From positions 28,876-92,875 of the forward strand of contig CAPAOL010000008.1 of the NCBI GenBank assembly GCA_948579315.1: DNA of 64,000 bases, given 5' to 3'. The notes under the pieces are model-generated. The model saw only the letters and a list, made by a program, of their open reading frames with translations. It had not been told where the DNA came from and searched no databases. The DNA comes from an uncultured Phocaeicola sp. (lineage in GTDB: Bacteria > Bacteroidota > Bacteroidia > Bacteroidales > Bacteroidaceae). The position numbers and the translations under genes are program-made. This document shows, piece after piece, positions 17,472-26,262 of the stretch. Each line of letters begins with the position of its first letter. Position 1 is the first letter of the stretch.

Positions 17472-18989
17472 TTATTTTAAGGCATCATTAGCATTCAGCT
17501 CTGTAAGAGGAGTGGGGTAGAATGAATTTTTGTCTTCATTGAAGCCTGTTCTTCCGGCAGCTTGCAGGGCTGAGAACAGTTTGCCCCAACGGCGGAGATC
17601 ATACCAACGATAGTTCTCAAGAGGGAATTCAATCATGCGCTCGTGTTCAATTTGCGCGCGGACTGCTTCTTGAGAAGTACCTGTCATGGGTGGCATATCC
17701 CCGTGAACGCTTCTTACTTCATTGATTAAAGGAATAGCTTGTTCGGGATGTCCCTGTTCATTCAATGCTTCGGCTTTCATTAACAGTACGTTGGCATAAC
17801 GCATCAAAGGAACATTGATTGCAGAATAGTTTTGGTTTAAACCTTCATAGGTCGAGGGCATGAATTTACGGAAGGCTACGCGTTCTTTGTTGTCGAACCA
17901 GTCATTATAGTCGTAGCCATAGACACGTCCGTTACCATCGTTATAATAGTCACAATTAAAAAATAATGTTGCATACATACGCGAGTCATAACGTCCTGTA
18001 GTAGCCGTTTCCCCTTCTTTTTTGAATTCACTAATCAATGTTTGACTGGGAAGAATCTCATCCCATCCCCCAAGTTCGGAAACACCGATCCATCGATGGA
18101 ACTGAGTACGATAAGTAGCTCCGTTTGCAGAACTCATAGAGAATTGAATTTCAAAAATCGATTCTTTACTGTTCTTATTATCCCCGCTGAACATAGTGCT
18201 GAAATTATTAACCAGTTCATATCCTTTTACTTGGTTGAATGCTTCTATAGCACTGGCCAGATAAGAGTCTTTGTTGGTTGCCTCTTCATAGGCGCGTGTC
18301 AGATAGGCGAAACCAAGATATGCATAAGCAGAACCGCTTGTGGCACGGCCTACATTATCAGCGTCACGTGTTGCAGGCAGACTGGTTGCACGTTTCAAGT
18401 CTTCAATGATGAAATTCCATGCATCCTCACGGGAAGAAAGGGGCTTGCTTAATTCAGCCGGGTCAGTGATATATTTATCACGAACTATGATTTCTTTCCA
18501 GTTCAATAAAAGTTGCATGTGGTAATAAGCGCGGATAAAGTAGCCTTCATTGACCAATTGTTCGCGTGTTGCTGCATCTATATTCTCATCGGGTATTTCT
18601 GCGGTTTTTTCAATTACCTGATTAGCAAAACTGATGCCTTTATAGTAGCATTGCCAGTAATAACTGAACTGAGAGTTACCATTGGTGTAGGTATAGTTGC
18701 CTAATTCCACCCAGTTCGGGTAATTCAGAGCATCGCTTCCTAATTGGATAATATCTTCACGATAGGCTTCTACCGGCCATTTGATTTCCGGGAAAGACCA
18801 CATGTCACCCGAATAAGTCATCAGGTAAAGTTGGGAGTATGCGGCGGCAAGTCCGGCTTCAGCATCAGACTGGTTACGCCAAAAACTGCTTGATGTCAAC
18901 TGGTCAGGAGATTCTACCGTGAGATAATCGTCACAAGCGCTAAATAAACTTGCAATGCAGATACTTGCTATGTATAATAGTTTCTTCAT
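17472..18989 (-). CDS. SusD/RagB-type outer-membrane glycan-binding lipoprotein
   Basis: A 505-aa SusD-family lipoprotein (lipobox LFSAC, Cys19). It has the N-terminal TPR-like helices (SPDQLTSSSFWRNQSDAEAGLAAAYSQLY) and the C-terminal family signature with PLMRYANVLLMKAEALNEQG, INEVR, and ERMIEFPLENYRWYDLRRWG. SusD proteins sit on the cell surface and lid the partner SusC barrel to capture oligosaccharides. It follows susC after 20 nt. Substrate specificity cannot be read from the sequence; the downstream GH2 and GH63 genes suggest a glycan with galactosyl and glucosyl-type residues. Confidence 0.95.
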   Translation of the reverse strand: MKKLLYIASICIASLFSACDDYLTVESPDQLTSSSFWRNQSDAEAGLAAAYSQLYLMTYSGDMWSFPEIKWPVEAYREDIIQLGSDALNYPNWVELGNYTYTNGNSQFSYYWQCYYKGISFANQVIEKTAEIPDENIDAATREQLVNEGYFIRAYYHMQLLLNWKEIIVRDKYITDPAELSKPLSSREDAWNFIIEDLKRATSLPATRDADNVGRATSGSAYAYLGFAYLTRAYEEATNKDSYLASAIEAFNQVKGYELVNNFSTMFSGDNKNSKESIFEIQFSMSSANGATYRTQFHRWIGVSELGGWDEILPSQTLISEFKKEGETATTGRYDSRMYATLFFNCDYYNDGNGRVYGYDYNDWFDNKERVAFRKFMPSTYEGLNQNYSAINVPLMRYANVLLMKAEALNEQGHPEQAIPLINEVRSVHGDMPPMTGTSQEAVRAQIEHERMIEFPLENYRWYDLRRWGKLFSALQAAGRTGFNEDKNSFYPTPLTELNANDALK

Positions 18990-19009
18990 TTTCTTATTAC
19001 TTTAAAGGA

Positions 19010-22000
19010 TTAGAATGTAAGTTGAGCTCCAACGGTGAATGAACGGGTAAACGGATAAATCAATTTATCAACACCGGTATTCAACACACTGGCACGAGAG
19101 AATTCAGGATCTATACCATCATAGCCTGTGATAGTGAACAAGTTTTCACCACTTACATAGAAACGCAGTTTCTCAATATAGAATTTCTGCATGAGTGATT
19201 TGGGTAAAGTATAACCTAACTGTGCCTGACGCAGACGGACAAAATCACCGTTTTCAAGGAATCTGTCTGATTCTTTCATGTTGCCGTTCGGATCTTGATA
19301 TACCGCGCGGGGAACATCCGTATTTCTATTGTCAGGAGTCCATGCATTCAATGTAGACTTCAGCATATTTGATTTAGAATTCATTCCTTCATAGAAATAT
19401 TTGTTTCCGTTATACAATTTGAAGTTCCATGCGCTGCCAAGTACGATTGAAAGATCAAATCCTTTATAGCCGAATGACAAGTTTAAGTTCGCTTCCAATG
19501 TCGGGATACCTGAGCCACAGTATTCTTTGTCACCGGCGTCTATGCTTCCATTACCATCTAAATCTTTAAAACGGATATCACCCGGTTGGGCATTAGGCTG
19601 TAATAATTGTCCATCCTTGTTTACATGGGCATTTACTTCATCCATACTTTGGAAGATACCGTCTGTTCTATAAAGATAGAATGCACCGATAGGTTTGCCC
19701 ACTCTGGTTTCTGTCGGGAAATGCTCCGTTCCATATTTCAATCCTTCACCCTGAAGAACTTGGTCTGCATCTGACAATTCAACCACTTTATTTTTGGTGG
19801 TGCTCATATTGAAACCGATATTGTAATCAAAGTCTTTTATAGCATCTCCCCAGTTTAATTCAAGTTCGAAACCGGTATTGCGTATCTTTCCGACATTCAG
19901 GGTGGGGTTAGTCATACCTGCTGAAGGAGGTAGAACTTTTGTTATCAACAGATCTTCTGTTTGGTTATAGTAGTAGTTTAATGTACCGGTTAATTTGCTG
20001 TTAAAGAAGCCGAAATCGAAACCAATATTTTTGGTATCCGTTGTTTCCCATTTCAAAGAACGGTTTTCCAATCCGCGAGCGATGCTTCCTGCCCATGCGT
20101 TATCACCGTTGCCTTTCACGTATCCTTGATACATTTCATTGTATGTACTAATCAGCGCAAGGAAGTCATAATATCCCAAAGCATTTTCATTACCTAAACG
20201 TCCCCAACTGACACGGAACTTCAAATTATTCAATGCAATGTCTTTCGGGAAGAATTCTTCCTGACTGATTCTCCAGCCTAATGCCACTGATGGGAAGCAA
20301 CCCCAACGGTTGTCTTTACCAAACTTGGATGAACCGTCATAACGTACAGTTGCCTGTACCAGGTAGCGGTCATTATAATTATAGTTCAGTCGGCCGAAGA
20401 AAGAGGCGCGGTTATATTTCCATTTTGTTCCGCTACCATCAAATGTGCCACCTGCTCCTGCACCTACAGTTGAGAAAGATGGATCAAGAAATCCGCCCGG
20501 AATTTCACTGGTTATCAATTTTCCGTCTTCTACTTTATAAACAGTGGTTTTACCTTCTACCCCAACAGAATTCCATGTATATTTGCGGGCAGTCATGGAA
20601 GTACCTGCCATTGCATTGACGTTGTGTTTTCCAAATGTCTTATTAAAACTTAATACATTTTCCCATACATGTTCCTCCCAGTATCCTGTGGTTTCGCTAT
20701 GATAAGGATAGTCACGTTTGGCTTTTGGGTCGGCAACATAGGCCGGAGTATGATAAGTCTGACGTTGGTGCTCACCTCTGTATGCATAGCTTGTCTTGAA
20801 ATTCAGCCATGGGGTGAAGTTCATGGTCAAGGCAACATTGGCTGTGGTATGATATTTTTTGTCGGTAGATTTTTCATAATGCTGGTCAGCCATAACATTA
20901 CGGTTACTGGGCAGATCGTCAAAGTCACTTAAGCCGAAGCCATACTCTCTTGTATCATCATAGATAGGAACAAGCGGAGAAATCATGTACATTTCTTTAA
21001 TGGAATATTCGGGTTGTTTGCTATCCGTAAATTTGAAAGCGATGTTAGCATCAATATCAAATATATATTTGCTCATGTGGAGTTTCAAACGTGCATTATC
21101 TTGACGGTAATTGTTACCTAAGAAAATACCTTTTTCGTCAGCATGGTTATATGAAAGTGAATATTGAGCATTTTCAGAACCGCCACGGATGCTGAACATA
21201 TAGTTTTGTGAAACACCACCTCTTAGCATGGCATCCTGCCAGTCTGTATCTATTCCTGTGTTTTTATTTACAAATGCGGGCATAGTAACCTCTGTATCAT
21301 CTGGATACTGGTTCATGTAGTTCTGATACATTTGTTTATGAACACTTTTGTATTCTTCGGCATTTAGCAGTTCCAGCTTTTTGGCTACGCTTGTAAAGCT
21401 TACATAAGTGCTGAAATCAATTTTCATGTCACCCTTTTTACCGTTTTTGGTAGTTACGATAATGACACCATTTGCAGCAACCGAACCATAGATGGCAGCG
21501 GCTGCACCATCTTTCAGTACTTCCATTGACTGAATATCTTGCGGATTCACATTTTCAATATCACCGGGAAAACCATCAATGATATAAAGAGGTTGGTTGT
21601 CACCAAACGTTTTGACACCACGGATTTTAACCTGCACACCTGCACCGGCATTACCACCAGCCTTCATAATGTTTACACCTGCAATCTTACCTTGCAATGC
21701 TTCTGCAGGGTTGGTTGTGGTGCGCTTTACCAAATCGTCTACATCTACTGAGGAAATAGCACCGGTCATATCACTTTTCTTCATGGTACCATAGCCCACT
21801 ACTACAACTTCATCCAGCATCTCAGTATCTTCTTTCAAAGTCACCCGGATGTTGGTCTTTCCGTTTACAGGGACTTCTTGTGTTGCATAGCCCACATAAG
21901 AAATAATAATAGTGGCTTTGGGGGATACGCTTAATGCAAAGTTACCGTCAAAGTCTGTGATGACTCCGTTGGTTGTACCTTTCTCTACTACACTGGCACC

Positions 22001-22138
22001 AATAATAGGTTCGTTGGCAGCATCGGTAACCAGACCAGTCAGTTGAATCGTCTGTGCTAATGCACCGAAAGGAGTCATAAAAGCAAAGAGTAGAATCAAT
22101 AACATGATTCTTTCCTTGAAATAATTCTTTTTACTCAT
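19010..22138 (-). CDS. SusC/RagA-type TonB-dependent transporter
   Basis: A 1042-aa outer-membrane transporter. It has a signal peptide (about 1-29), a carboxypeptidase-regulatory-like Ig domain with GLVTDAANEPIIGASV, and a TonB-box/plug region with DEVVVVGYGTMKKSDMTGAI and SIEVLKDGAAAAIYGSVAANGVIIVTT-type motifs. A 22-strand barrel follows, ending in a terminal aromatic strand (FTVGAQLTF). It imports oligosaccharides with the adjacent SusD. The TPR-HTH regulator upstream probably controls it. It shows no ECF anti-sigma (STN) extension, consistent with control by that regulator rather than by sigma/anti-sigma signalling. Confidence 0.96.
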   Translation of the reverse strand: MSKKNYFKERIMLLILLFAFMTPFGALAQTIQLTGLVTDAANEPIIGASVVEKGTTNGVITDFDGNFALSVSPKATIIISYVGYATQEVPVNGKTNIRVTLKEDTEMLDEVVVVGYGTMKKSDMTGAISSVDVDDLVKRTTTNPAEALQGKIAGVNIMKAGGNAGAGVQVKIRGVKTFGDNQPLYIIDGFPGDIENVNPQDIQSMEVLKDGAAAAIYGSVAANGVIIVTTKNGKKGDMKIDFSTYVSFTSVAKKLELLNAEEYKSVHKQMYQNYMNQYPDDTEVTMPAFVNKNTGIDTDWQDAMLRGGVSQNYMFSIRGGSENAQYSLSYNHADEKGIFLGNNYRQDNARLKLHMSKYIFDIDANIAFKFTDSKQPEYSIKEMYMISPLVPIYDDTREYGFGLSDFDDLPSNRNVMADQHYEKSTDKKYHTTANVALTMNFTPWLNFKTSYAYRGEHQRQTYHTPAYVADPKAKRDYPYHSETTGYWEEHVWENVLSFNKTFGKHNVNAMAGTSMTARKYTWNSVGVEGKTTVYKVEDGKLITSEIPGGFLDPSFSTVGAGAGGTFDGSGTKWKYNRASFFGRLNYNYNDRYLVQATVRYDGSSKFGKDNRWGCFPSVALGWRISQEEFFPKDIALNNLKFRVSWGRLGNENALGYYDFLALISTYNEMYQGYVKGNGDNAWAGSIARGLENRSLKWETTDTKNIGFDFGFFNSKLTGTLNYYYNQTEDLLITKVLPPSAGMTNPTLNVGKIRNTGFELELNWGDAIKDFDYNIGFNMSTTKNKVVELSDADQVLQGEGLKYGTEHFPTETRVGKPIGAFYLYRTDGIFQSMDEVNAHVNKDGQLLQPNAQPGDIRFKDLDGNGSIDAGDKEYCGSGIPTLEANLNLSFGYKGFDLSIVLGSAWNFKLYNGNKYFYEGMNSKSNMLKSTLNAWTPDNRNTDVPRAVYQDPNGNMKESDRFLENGDFVRLRQAQLGYTLPKSLMQKFYIEKLRFYVSGENLFTITGYDGIDPEFSRASVLNTGVDKLIYPFTRSFTVGAQLTF

Positions 22139-22265
22139 GTGAATAAATTTTAAGGTTAATAATTGTTTTTCACATCGCTAAGTAATAGGTTGTATGTGCA
22201 AACTCCTAATTATTATACCCTACAAATGAACTACAATGAATAAAAAAACTCTCTTTTTTAATCTA

Positions 22266-22273
22266 CAAATATA
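22266..22273 (-). promoter_or_regulatory. -7 box of the susC-susD unit (first PUL)
   Basis: The - strand reads TATATTTG, a match to TAnnTTTG, about 128 nt upstream of the SusC start. No -33 match is seen, as expected for an activator-dependent promoter. ATCTACAAA occurs twice nearby (22261 and about 22317) and could be part of a regulator site. Confidence 0.5.
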
Positions 22274-22361
22274 AATGTAATATATTGATATATAGTGTTC
22301 TATATAAAGAGGTAATATCTACAAAATGCTGTTTGATAAAAACTGTAAAAATATAGGTTCT

Positions 22362-23987
22362 TTAAATATTTTGTAGATAGTCTGTCAAGTCATCCTCCGA
22401 AGATAAGTTTAGAGATTTACGTAAACGATATCGATTCATGTTGATTGTTTTGGGAACATTTCCTGTGAGCATTGAGATTTCTTTGGTAGATAGATTTACC
22501 CGTAATAAAGTGGCTAGATATTTTTCTCCTTGTGTTAAATTGGGATGCCGTTCGGATAGCCGTTGAAGGAACTCCTGGTTCTTTTCTTCGACATTCATCA
22601 GCAAGGTGCTGTTCGTTTTATCTCCATTCTGATATTGGCTGATGAAAGCATTGACTTTCTTCAGATGAGGAATCAATGCCTGTTGGTCCATCTTATATCC
22701 TTGCTTTATCATTTCTCTGATTTTCTCCAGCAATTCATTACGGCTATGCAGGAATACAGCAAAACTGGTAGCTTCCTGACGACTGTTGTATAATGCGCTT
22801 TGTACAGATTTTAATTCGAGTTCTTGCTGTCGTACTTTAAGTTCTGCCAATTCGTGTTCCGATTGCTCCAGATTATAGCGGGTAACCATTAACTGCATAT
22901 TCTTTTTGCGTTTATACCATTGGTATAGAAATATACTGAGTACTATCAATGAGATGAATATGATTACTAGTACAAACAGGTTCCGTTTCAGCAGTTCTAT
23001 TTCATAAGCTTGCTCTCTTAGTTCTGCTTTCCTTTGTTGGTTTTGATATTGTTTATGGGAAATTTCCTGTTCTACGATGCGTAATTTACTTCCACTTTGC
23101 AATTCTTTGCTAAGGGTATATAGTTGCATCAGGCATTTATAAGCGTTTTTATGGTCTCCAAGGGCATCGTATACCCAAGATAAATATTCGTAATTATCAC
23201 AAATCAGTTCTTTGGCACTGATGGAAGAAGCGACCTCGTATGCTCTTTGTAAAGCCATCAAGGCATTGTTGTATTGCTTTGCATAGAAGTATTGTTTTCC
23301 CATATTGTTATAGTTTTCCCCTAATGACCATTGAGAATTCAAGTTCTTGTTGATGATAATGGCCTCATTAATTAAACTTAGCTTTTCATTAAAATCACCC
23401 TCATATAAACATAGATTATTCAAATTGGCGGATATCCCTCTTAAATTTTTCTGACTGCGGTTTATTATAAGGGCTTGTTTGAGGAATTGTTCAGCTGTGT
23501 TGAACTCATTCATGGAATAATGGATGATGCCACGATCATTGTAGCATAGTGCGATTGAAATGGAATCTCCGATGGATTTAAAGATTGAGATGGCTTTCTC
23601 ATTCATTTCGATCGCTTTGTTATAGTCGGTCAGTTTACAATAGAGTGCTCCTATCAGTGCGTAAATTTGTCCGTTCAGCTCTTTATTGGCAGGAGTTGCA
23701 TACTCCAATGCGTCATATAGATTTTTGATGCTCACATCAAAATTGCCTAATAGCTTTTCTGCCTGACTGTAATAGAACATTGCTTCGGCTTTTTGATCAT
23801 TTAGCCTTTCTTCAGGAAATAATTCAATTACCTTGGCAGCATAGTAACTGGCCTGCTTCGGATTATTGTATAAGGCTTCAACCGACTTTTTAATCAGTGC
23901 CTCGGCTTCTTGTTGTTTATTACGGGCATTAGCCCATGAGAGATTCAGCAGGCAAAGGAGAATATATACAAGTAGGTTGTTTTTCAT
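22362..23987 (-). CDS. TPR/transmembrane/HTH regulator of the first PUL
   Basis: A 541-aa SusR-like sensor-regulator. It has a signal peptide, seven or so TPR repeats (about 25-290) that would lie in the periplasm, one membrane helix (LFVLVIIFISLIVLSIFLYQW, about 333-353), a coiled coil, and a C-terminal LuxR/SusR-type HTH (NLTQGEKYLATLLRVNLSTK and TINMNRYRLRKSLNL). Such proteins bind a glycan signal outside the inner membrane and activate the neighbouring susC-susD. The ATG at 23987 is preferred to an upstream TTG. It is divergent from rnhB and 223 bp upstream of susC. The ligand is unknown. Confidence 0.85.
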   Translation of the reverse strand: MKNNLLVYILLCLLNLSWANARNKQQEAEALIKKSVEALYNNPKQASYYAAKVIELFPEERLNDQKAEAMFYYSQAEKLLGNFDVSIKNLYDALEYATPANKELNGQIYALIGALYCKLTDYNKAIEMNEKAISIFKSIGDSISIALCYNDRGIIHYSMNEFNTAEQFLKQALIINRSQKNLRGISANLNNLCLYEGDFNEKLSLINEAIIINKNLNSQWSLGENYNNMGKQYFYAKQYNNALMALQRAYEVASSISAKELICDNYEYLSWVYDALGDHKNAYKCLMQLYTLSKELQSGSKLRIVEQEISHKQYQNQQRKAELREQAYEIELLKRNLFVLVIIFISLIVLSIFLYQWYKRKKNMQLMVTRYNLEQSEHELAELKVRQQELELKSVQSALYNSRQEATSFAVFLHSRNELLEKIREMIKQGYKMDQQALIPHLKKVNAFISQYQNGDKTNSTLLMNVEEKNQEFLQRLSERHPNLTQGEKYLATLLRVNLSTKEISMLTGNVPKTINMNRYRLRKSLNLSSEDDLTDYLQNI

Positions 23988-24058
23988 AATCAAGCGTATT
24001 TTTGCAAAAATAGTGATTTTCTTTGTAAAAAGACACTCTTGTTTCTCTTTTAAAAGAA

Positions 24059-24066
24059 TATCTTTG
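24059..24066 (+). promoter_or_regulatory. -7 box of rnhB
   Basis: TATCTTTG lies 22 nt upstream of the rnhB start. A TTG at about 24043 may serve as -33, although its spacing is short. The - strand -7 box TATTTTTG for the divergent regulator gene lies at 24004-24011. Confidence 0.55.
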
Positions 24067-24088
24067 CAAGCAACAATAAAGATGAGCT

Positions 24089-24694
24089 ATGTTATTACCT
24101 TATTTGAATAAAGATCTGATAGAGGCCGGTTGTGATGAGGCGGGCAGGGGATGTCTGGCAGGATCTGTATATGCAGCAGCTGTTATTTTACCTGTAGATT
24201 TTAAGAATGAATTGCTGAATGATTCCAAGCAACTGACGGAGCATCAGCGTTATGCGCTGCGAGAGATTGTGGAAAGAGAAGCATTGGCATGGGCTGTAGG
24301 TGTAGTGACTCCTGAAGAGATAGACGAGATAAATATCCTTAATGCGTCTTTTCTGGCAATGCATCGTGCTGTGGATCAATTGAAAATTCGTCCCCAACAT
24401 TTGTTGATTGATGGGAATCGTTTTAAAAAGTATCAGGATTTGCCGCATACTACTGTGGTAAAAGGAGATGGAAAATATCTTTCTATTGCCGCTGCATCTA
24501 TTCTGGCGAAAACCTATCGTGATGATTATATGAATGAACTGCATAAAGAATATCCTTTTTATGATTGGAATAGTAATAAAGGTTATCCTACTAAAAAGCA
24601 TCGTGCGGCTATCCGTGAACATGGAACAACGCCATATCATCGGATGACTTTTAATTTGTTGGGAACAGATCCCCAATTAGAGATTCCTTTCTAA
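24089..24694 (+). CDS. rnhB: Ribonuclease HII
   Basis: A 201-aa RNase HII that removes ribonucleotides from RNA-DNA hybrids and from DNA. The GCDEAGRGCLAG motif gives catalytic D16 and E17; LLIDGNRF carries the third acid; KYLSIAAASILAKTYRD and the YDWNSNKGYPTKKH region are characteristic. It stands alone between a divergent regulator and a convergent fucose permease, and ends in a strong hairpin terminator. Confidence 0.96.
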   Translation: MLLPYLNKDLIEAGCDEAGRGCLAGSVYAAAVILPVDFKNELLNDSKQLTEHQRYALREIVEREALAWAVGVVTPEEIDEINILNASFLAMHRAVDQLKIRPQHLLIDGNRFKKYQDLPHTTVVKGDGKYLSIAAASILAKTYRDDYMNELHKEYPFYDWNSNKGYPTKKHRAAIREHGTTPYHRMTFNLLGTDPQLEIPF

Positions 24695-24760
24695 TTTGAA
24701 GAATATATAGGAGGATGGGATAACTTCTTTACATTTCATTCTACTTGGTTGAAAATAAAG

Positions 24761-24815
24761 CGAAGAATCTGTTTGATTCATATGAGTCGTAACAGATTCT
24801 TCGTTTCACTTTTTT
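24761..24815 (+). terminator. Terminator of rnhB
   Basis: CGAAGAATCTGTT (24761-24773) and AACAGATTCTTCG (24791-24803) form a perfect 13-bp stem followed by TTTCACTTTTTT. It uses the same GAAGAATCT core as the other intergenic repeats and may also serve the convergent fucP. Confidence 0.82.
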
Positions 24816-24836
24816 ACAATGGTCTTATTCAGCATA

Positions 24837-26150
24837 TCAATATTTTCCCCGTTGATAAGAGCGATGTCCATAAATCGTGATTACCACAAAACAGATAAAT
24901 GGCAGGATAAATGAAACATTTACGGCTGGCATATTCCAAATGGTATTCATATCAATAATACTTGCTTGTAAAGGAGGAAGTACGGAACCTCCTAAAATAG
25001 CCATAATCAGGCCAGCTGCTCCAAACTTTGCATCATCTCCCAATCCGGTAAGCGCTATGCCATAGATCGTGGGGAACATTAATGACATACAGGCTGAAAC
25101 AGCTACCAGGCAGTACATACCCCAGATATCCTGGAAGAAGATGACTCCGGCGGTGAAGCAGCAACCCGCAATGGCAAGTATGGCCAATAATTTACCTGGA
25201 TTGAGGTAGCGCAAGATGAAGGTACAGATAAAACGGCTGATACAGAAAATAACCATCGCAATGATATTATATTCTTGTGATAGTACTTCGGCAGCTTTCT
25301 CCTCCATACCTTGTGACATGAACAGGCGTGTGCCGTATTGGATAATGAAGGTCCAACACATAATCTGCGCACCTACATAGAAGAATTGTGCCACCACTCC
25401 TTCGCGGTAATGATGGATGGAGAAGATACGCTTCAGTGTGGGACCGAAATTGATACTGTGAGACTGGTCACCATTTTTGGGCATTTGGGTAAAACGTATC
25501 ACTAGAAGCATAACTAATATGACTATTCCGATAGTGAGATAAGGAGCGATCAGTACGGACAGGTCCGCATCTCTTACCATTGCAAATTCTGCCGGGTTTA
25601 GTTGGGCTCGTTCTGCCGTATCCATCGGATTTAGTTTCGCCTGGATAAAGTTCATGGCTACATACATTCCCAGTAAAGAACCCATAGGGTTAAACGATTG
25701 TGCCAGATTGAGACGTCGGGTAGCGGTAGCTTCTGTTCCCATGGACAAGATGTAAGGGTTGGAACTGGTTTCGAGGAAGGAGAGTCCGCAGGTCAGAATA
25801 AAATAAGCTAATAAGAACGGATAGTAGCTGCCTGTCATTTTAGCGGGAAAGAATAATAAGGCTCCTACGGCATAAAGTCCCAATCCCAGCAGGATACCGG
25901 CTTTATAAGAGTATTTACGGATAAACATAGCTGCCGGAAAAGCCATGGCGAAATATCCGCCATAGAAGGCAACTTGCACCAATGCGCCATCGGTGACACT
26001 CATCCGGAAGATTTTAGAGAATGCTTTTACCATCGGATTGGTGATATCATTGGCGAATCCCCAGAGGGCGAAGCAGCAGGTGACTAATATAAACGGTAGT
26101 ACGTAACTGACTCCATCTTTGTGCAGGATGGGTTGATCTGTATCTTTCAT
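24837..26150 (-). CDS. fucP: L-fucose:H+ symporter
   Basis: A 437-aa major-facilitator protein with 12 predicted helices. The FucP-type markers are FALWGFANDITNPMVKAFSK near the N-terminus, the helix-4/5 region SFLETSSNPYILSMG, and ATRRLNLAQSFNPMGSLLGM. FucP imports L-fucose with a proton across the inner membrane. It is the last gene of a fucR-fucI-fucP group. The 112-bp gap to fucI carries an AT-rich inverted repeat. Confidence 0.93.
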   Translation of the reverse strand: MKDTDQPILHKDGVSYVLPFILVTCCFALWGFANDITNPMVKAFSKIFRMSVTDGALVQVAFYGGYFAMAFPAAMFIRKYSYKAGILLGLGLYAVGALLFFPAKMTGSYYPFLLAYFILTCGLSFLETSSNPYILSMGTEATATRRLNLAQSFNPMGSLLGMYVAMNFIQAKLNPMDTAERAQLNPAEFAMVRDADLSVLIAPYLTIGIVILVMLLVIRFTQMPKNGDQSHSINFGPTLKRIFSIHHYREGVVAQFFYVGAQIMCWTFIIQYGTRLFMSQGMEEKAAEVLSQEYNIIAMVIFCISRFICTFILRYLNPGKLLAILAIAGCCFTAGVIFFQDIWGMYCLVAVSACMSLMFPTIYGIALTGLGDDAKFGAAGLIMAILGGSVLPPLQASIIDMNTIWNMPAVNVSFILPFICFVVITIYGHRSYQRGKY

Positions 26151-26164
26151 TTCTTAAATTAAAG

Positions 26165-26256
26165 ATTGAGAATTAAAAATTAAGAAATGAGAATTGAAAA
26201 CAAAAAAAGGATAGGCATATGACCCTTTCTCAATTTTTAATTTTCAATTCTCAATT
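26165..26256. repeat. AT-rich inverted repeat between fucI and fucP
   Basis: ATTGAGAATTAAAAATTAA (26165-26183) and its imperfect inverse ending TTCAATTCTCAAT flank a 40-nt centre, with further partial copies (GAGAATTG, TTTCTCAATT). It is an imperfect palindromic intergenic element with no coding content. Confidence 0.65.
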
Positions 26257-26262
26257 TATTAA

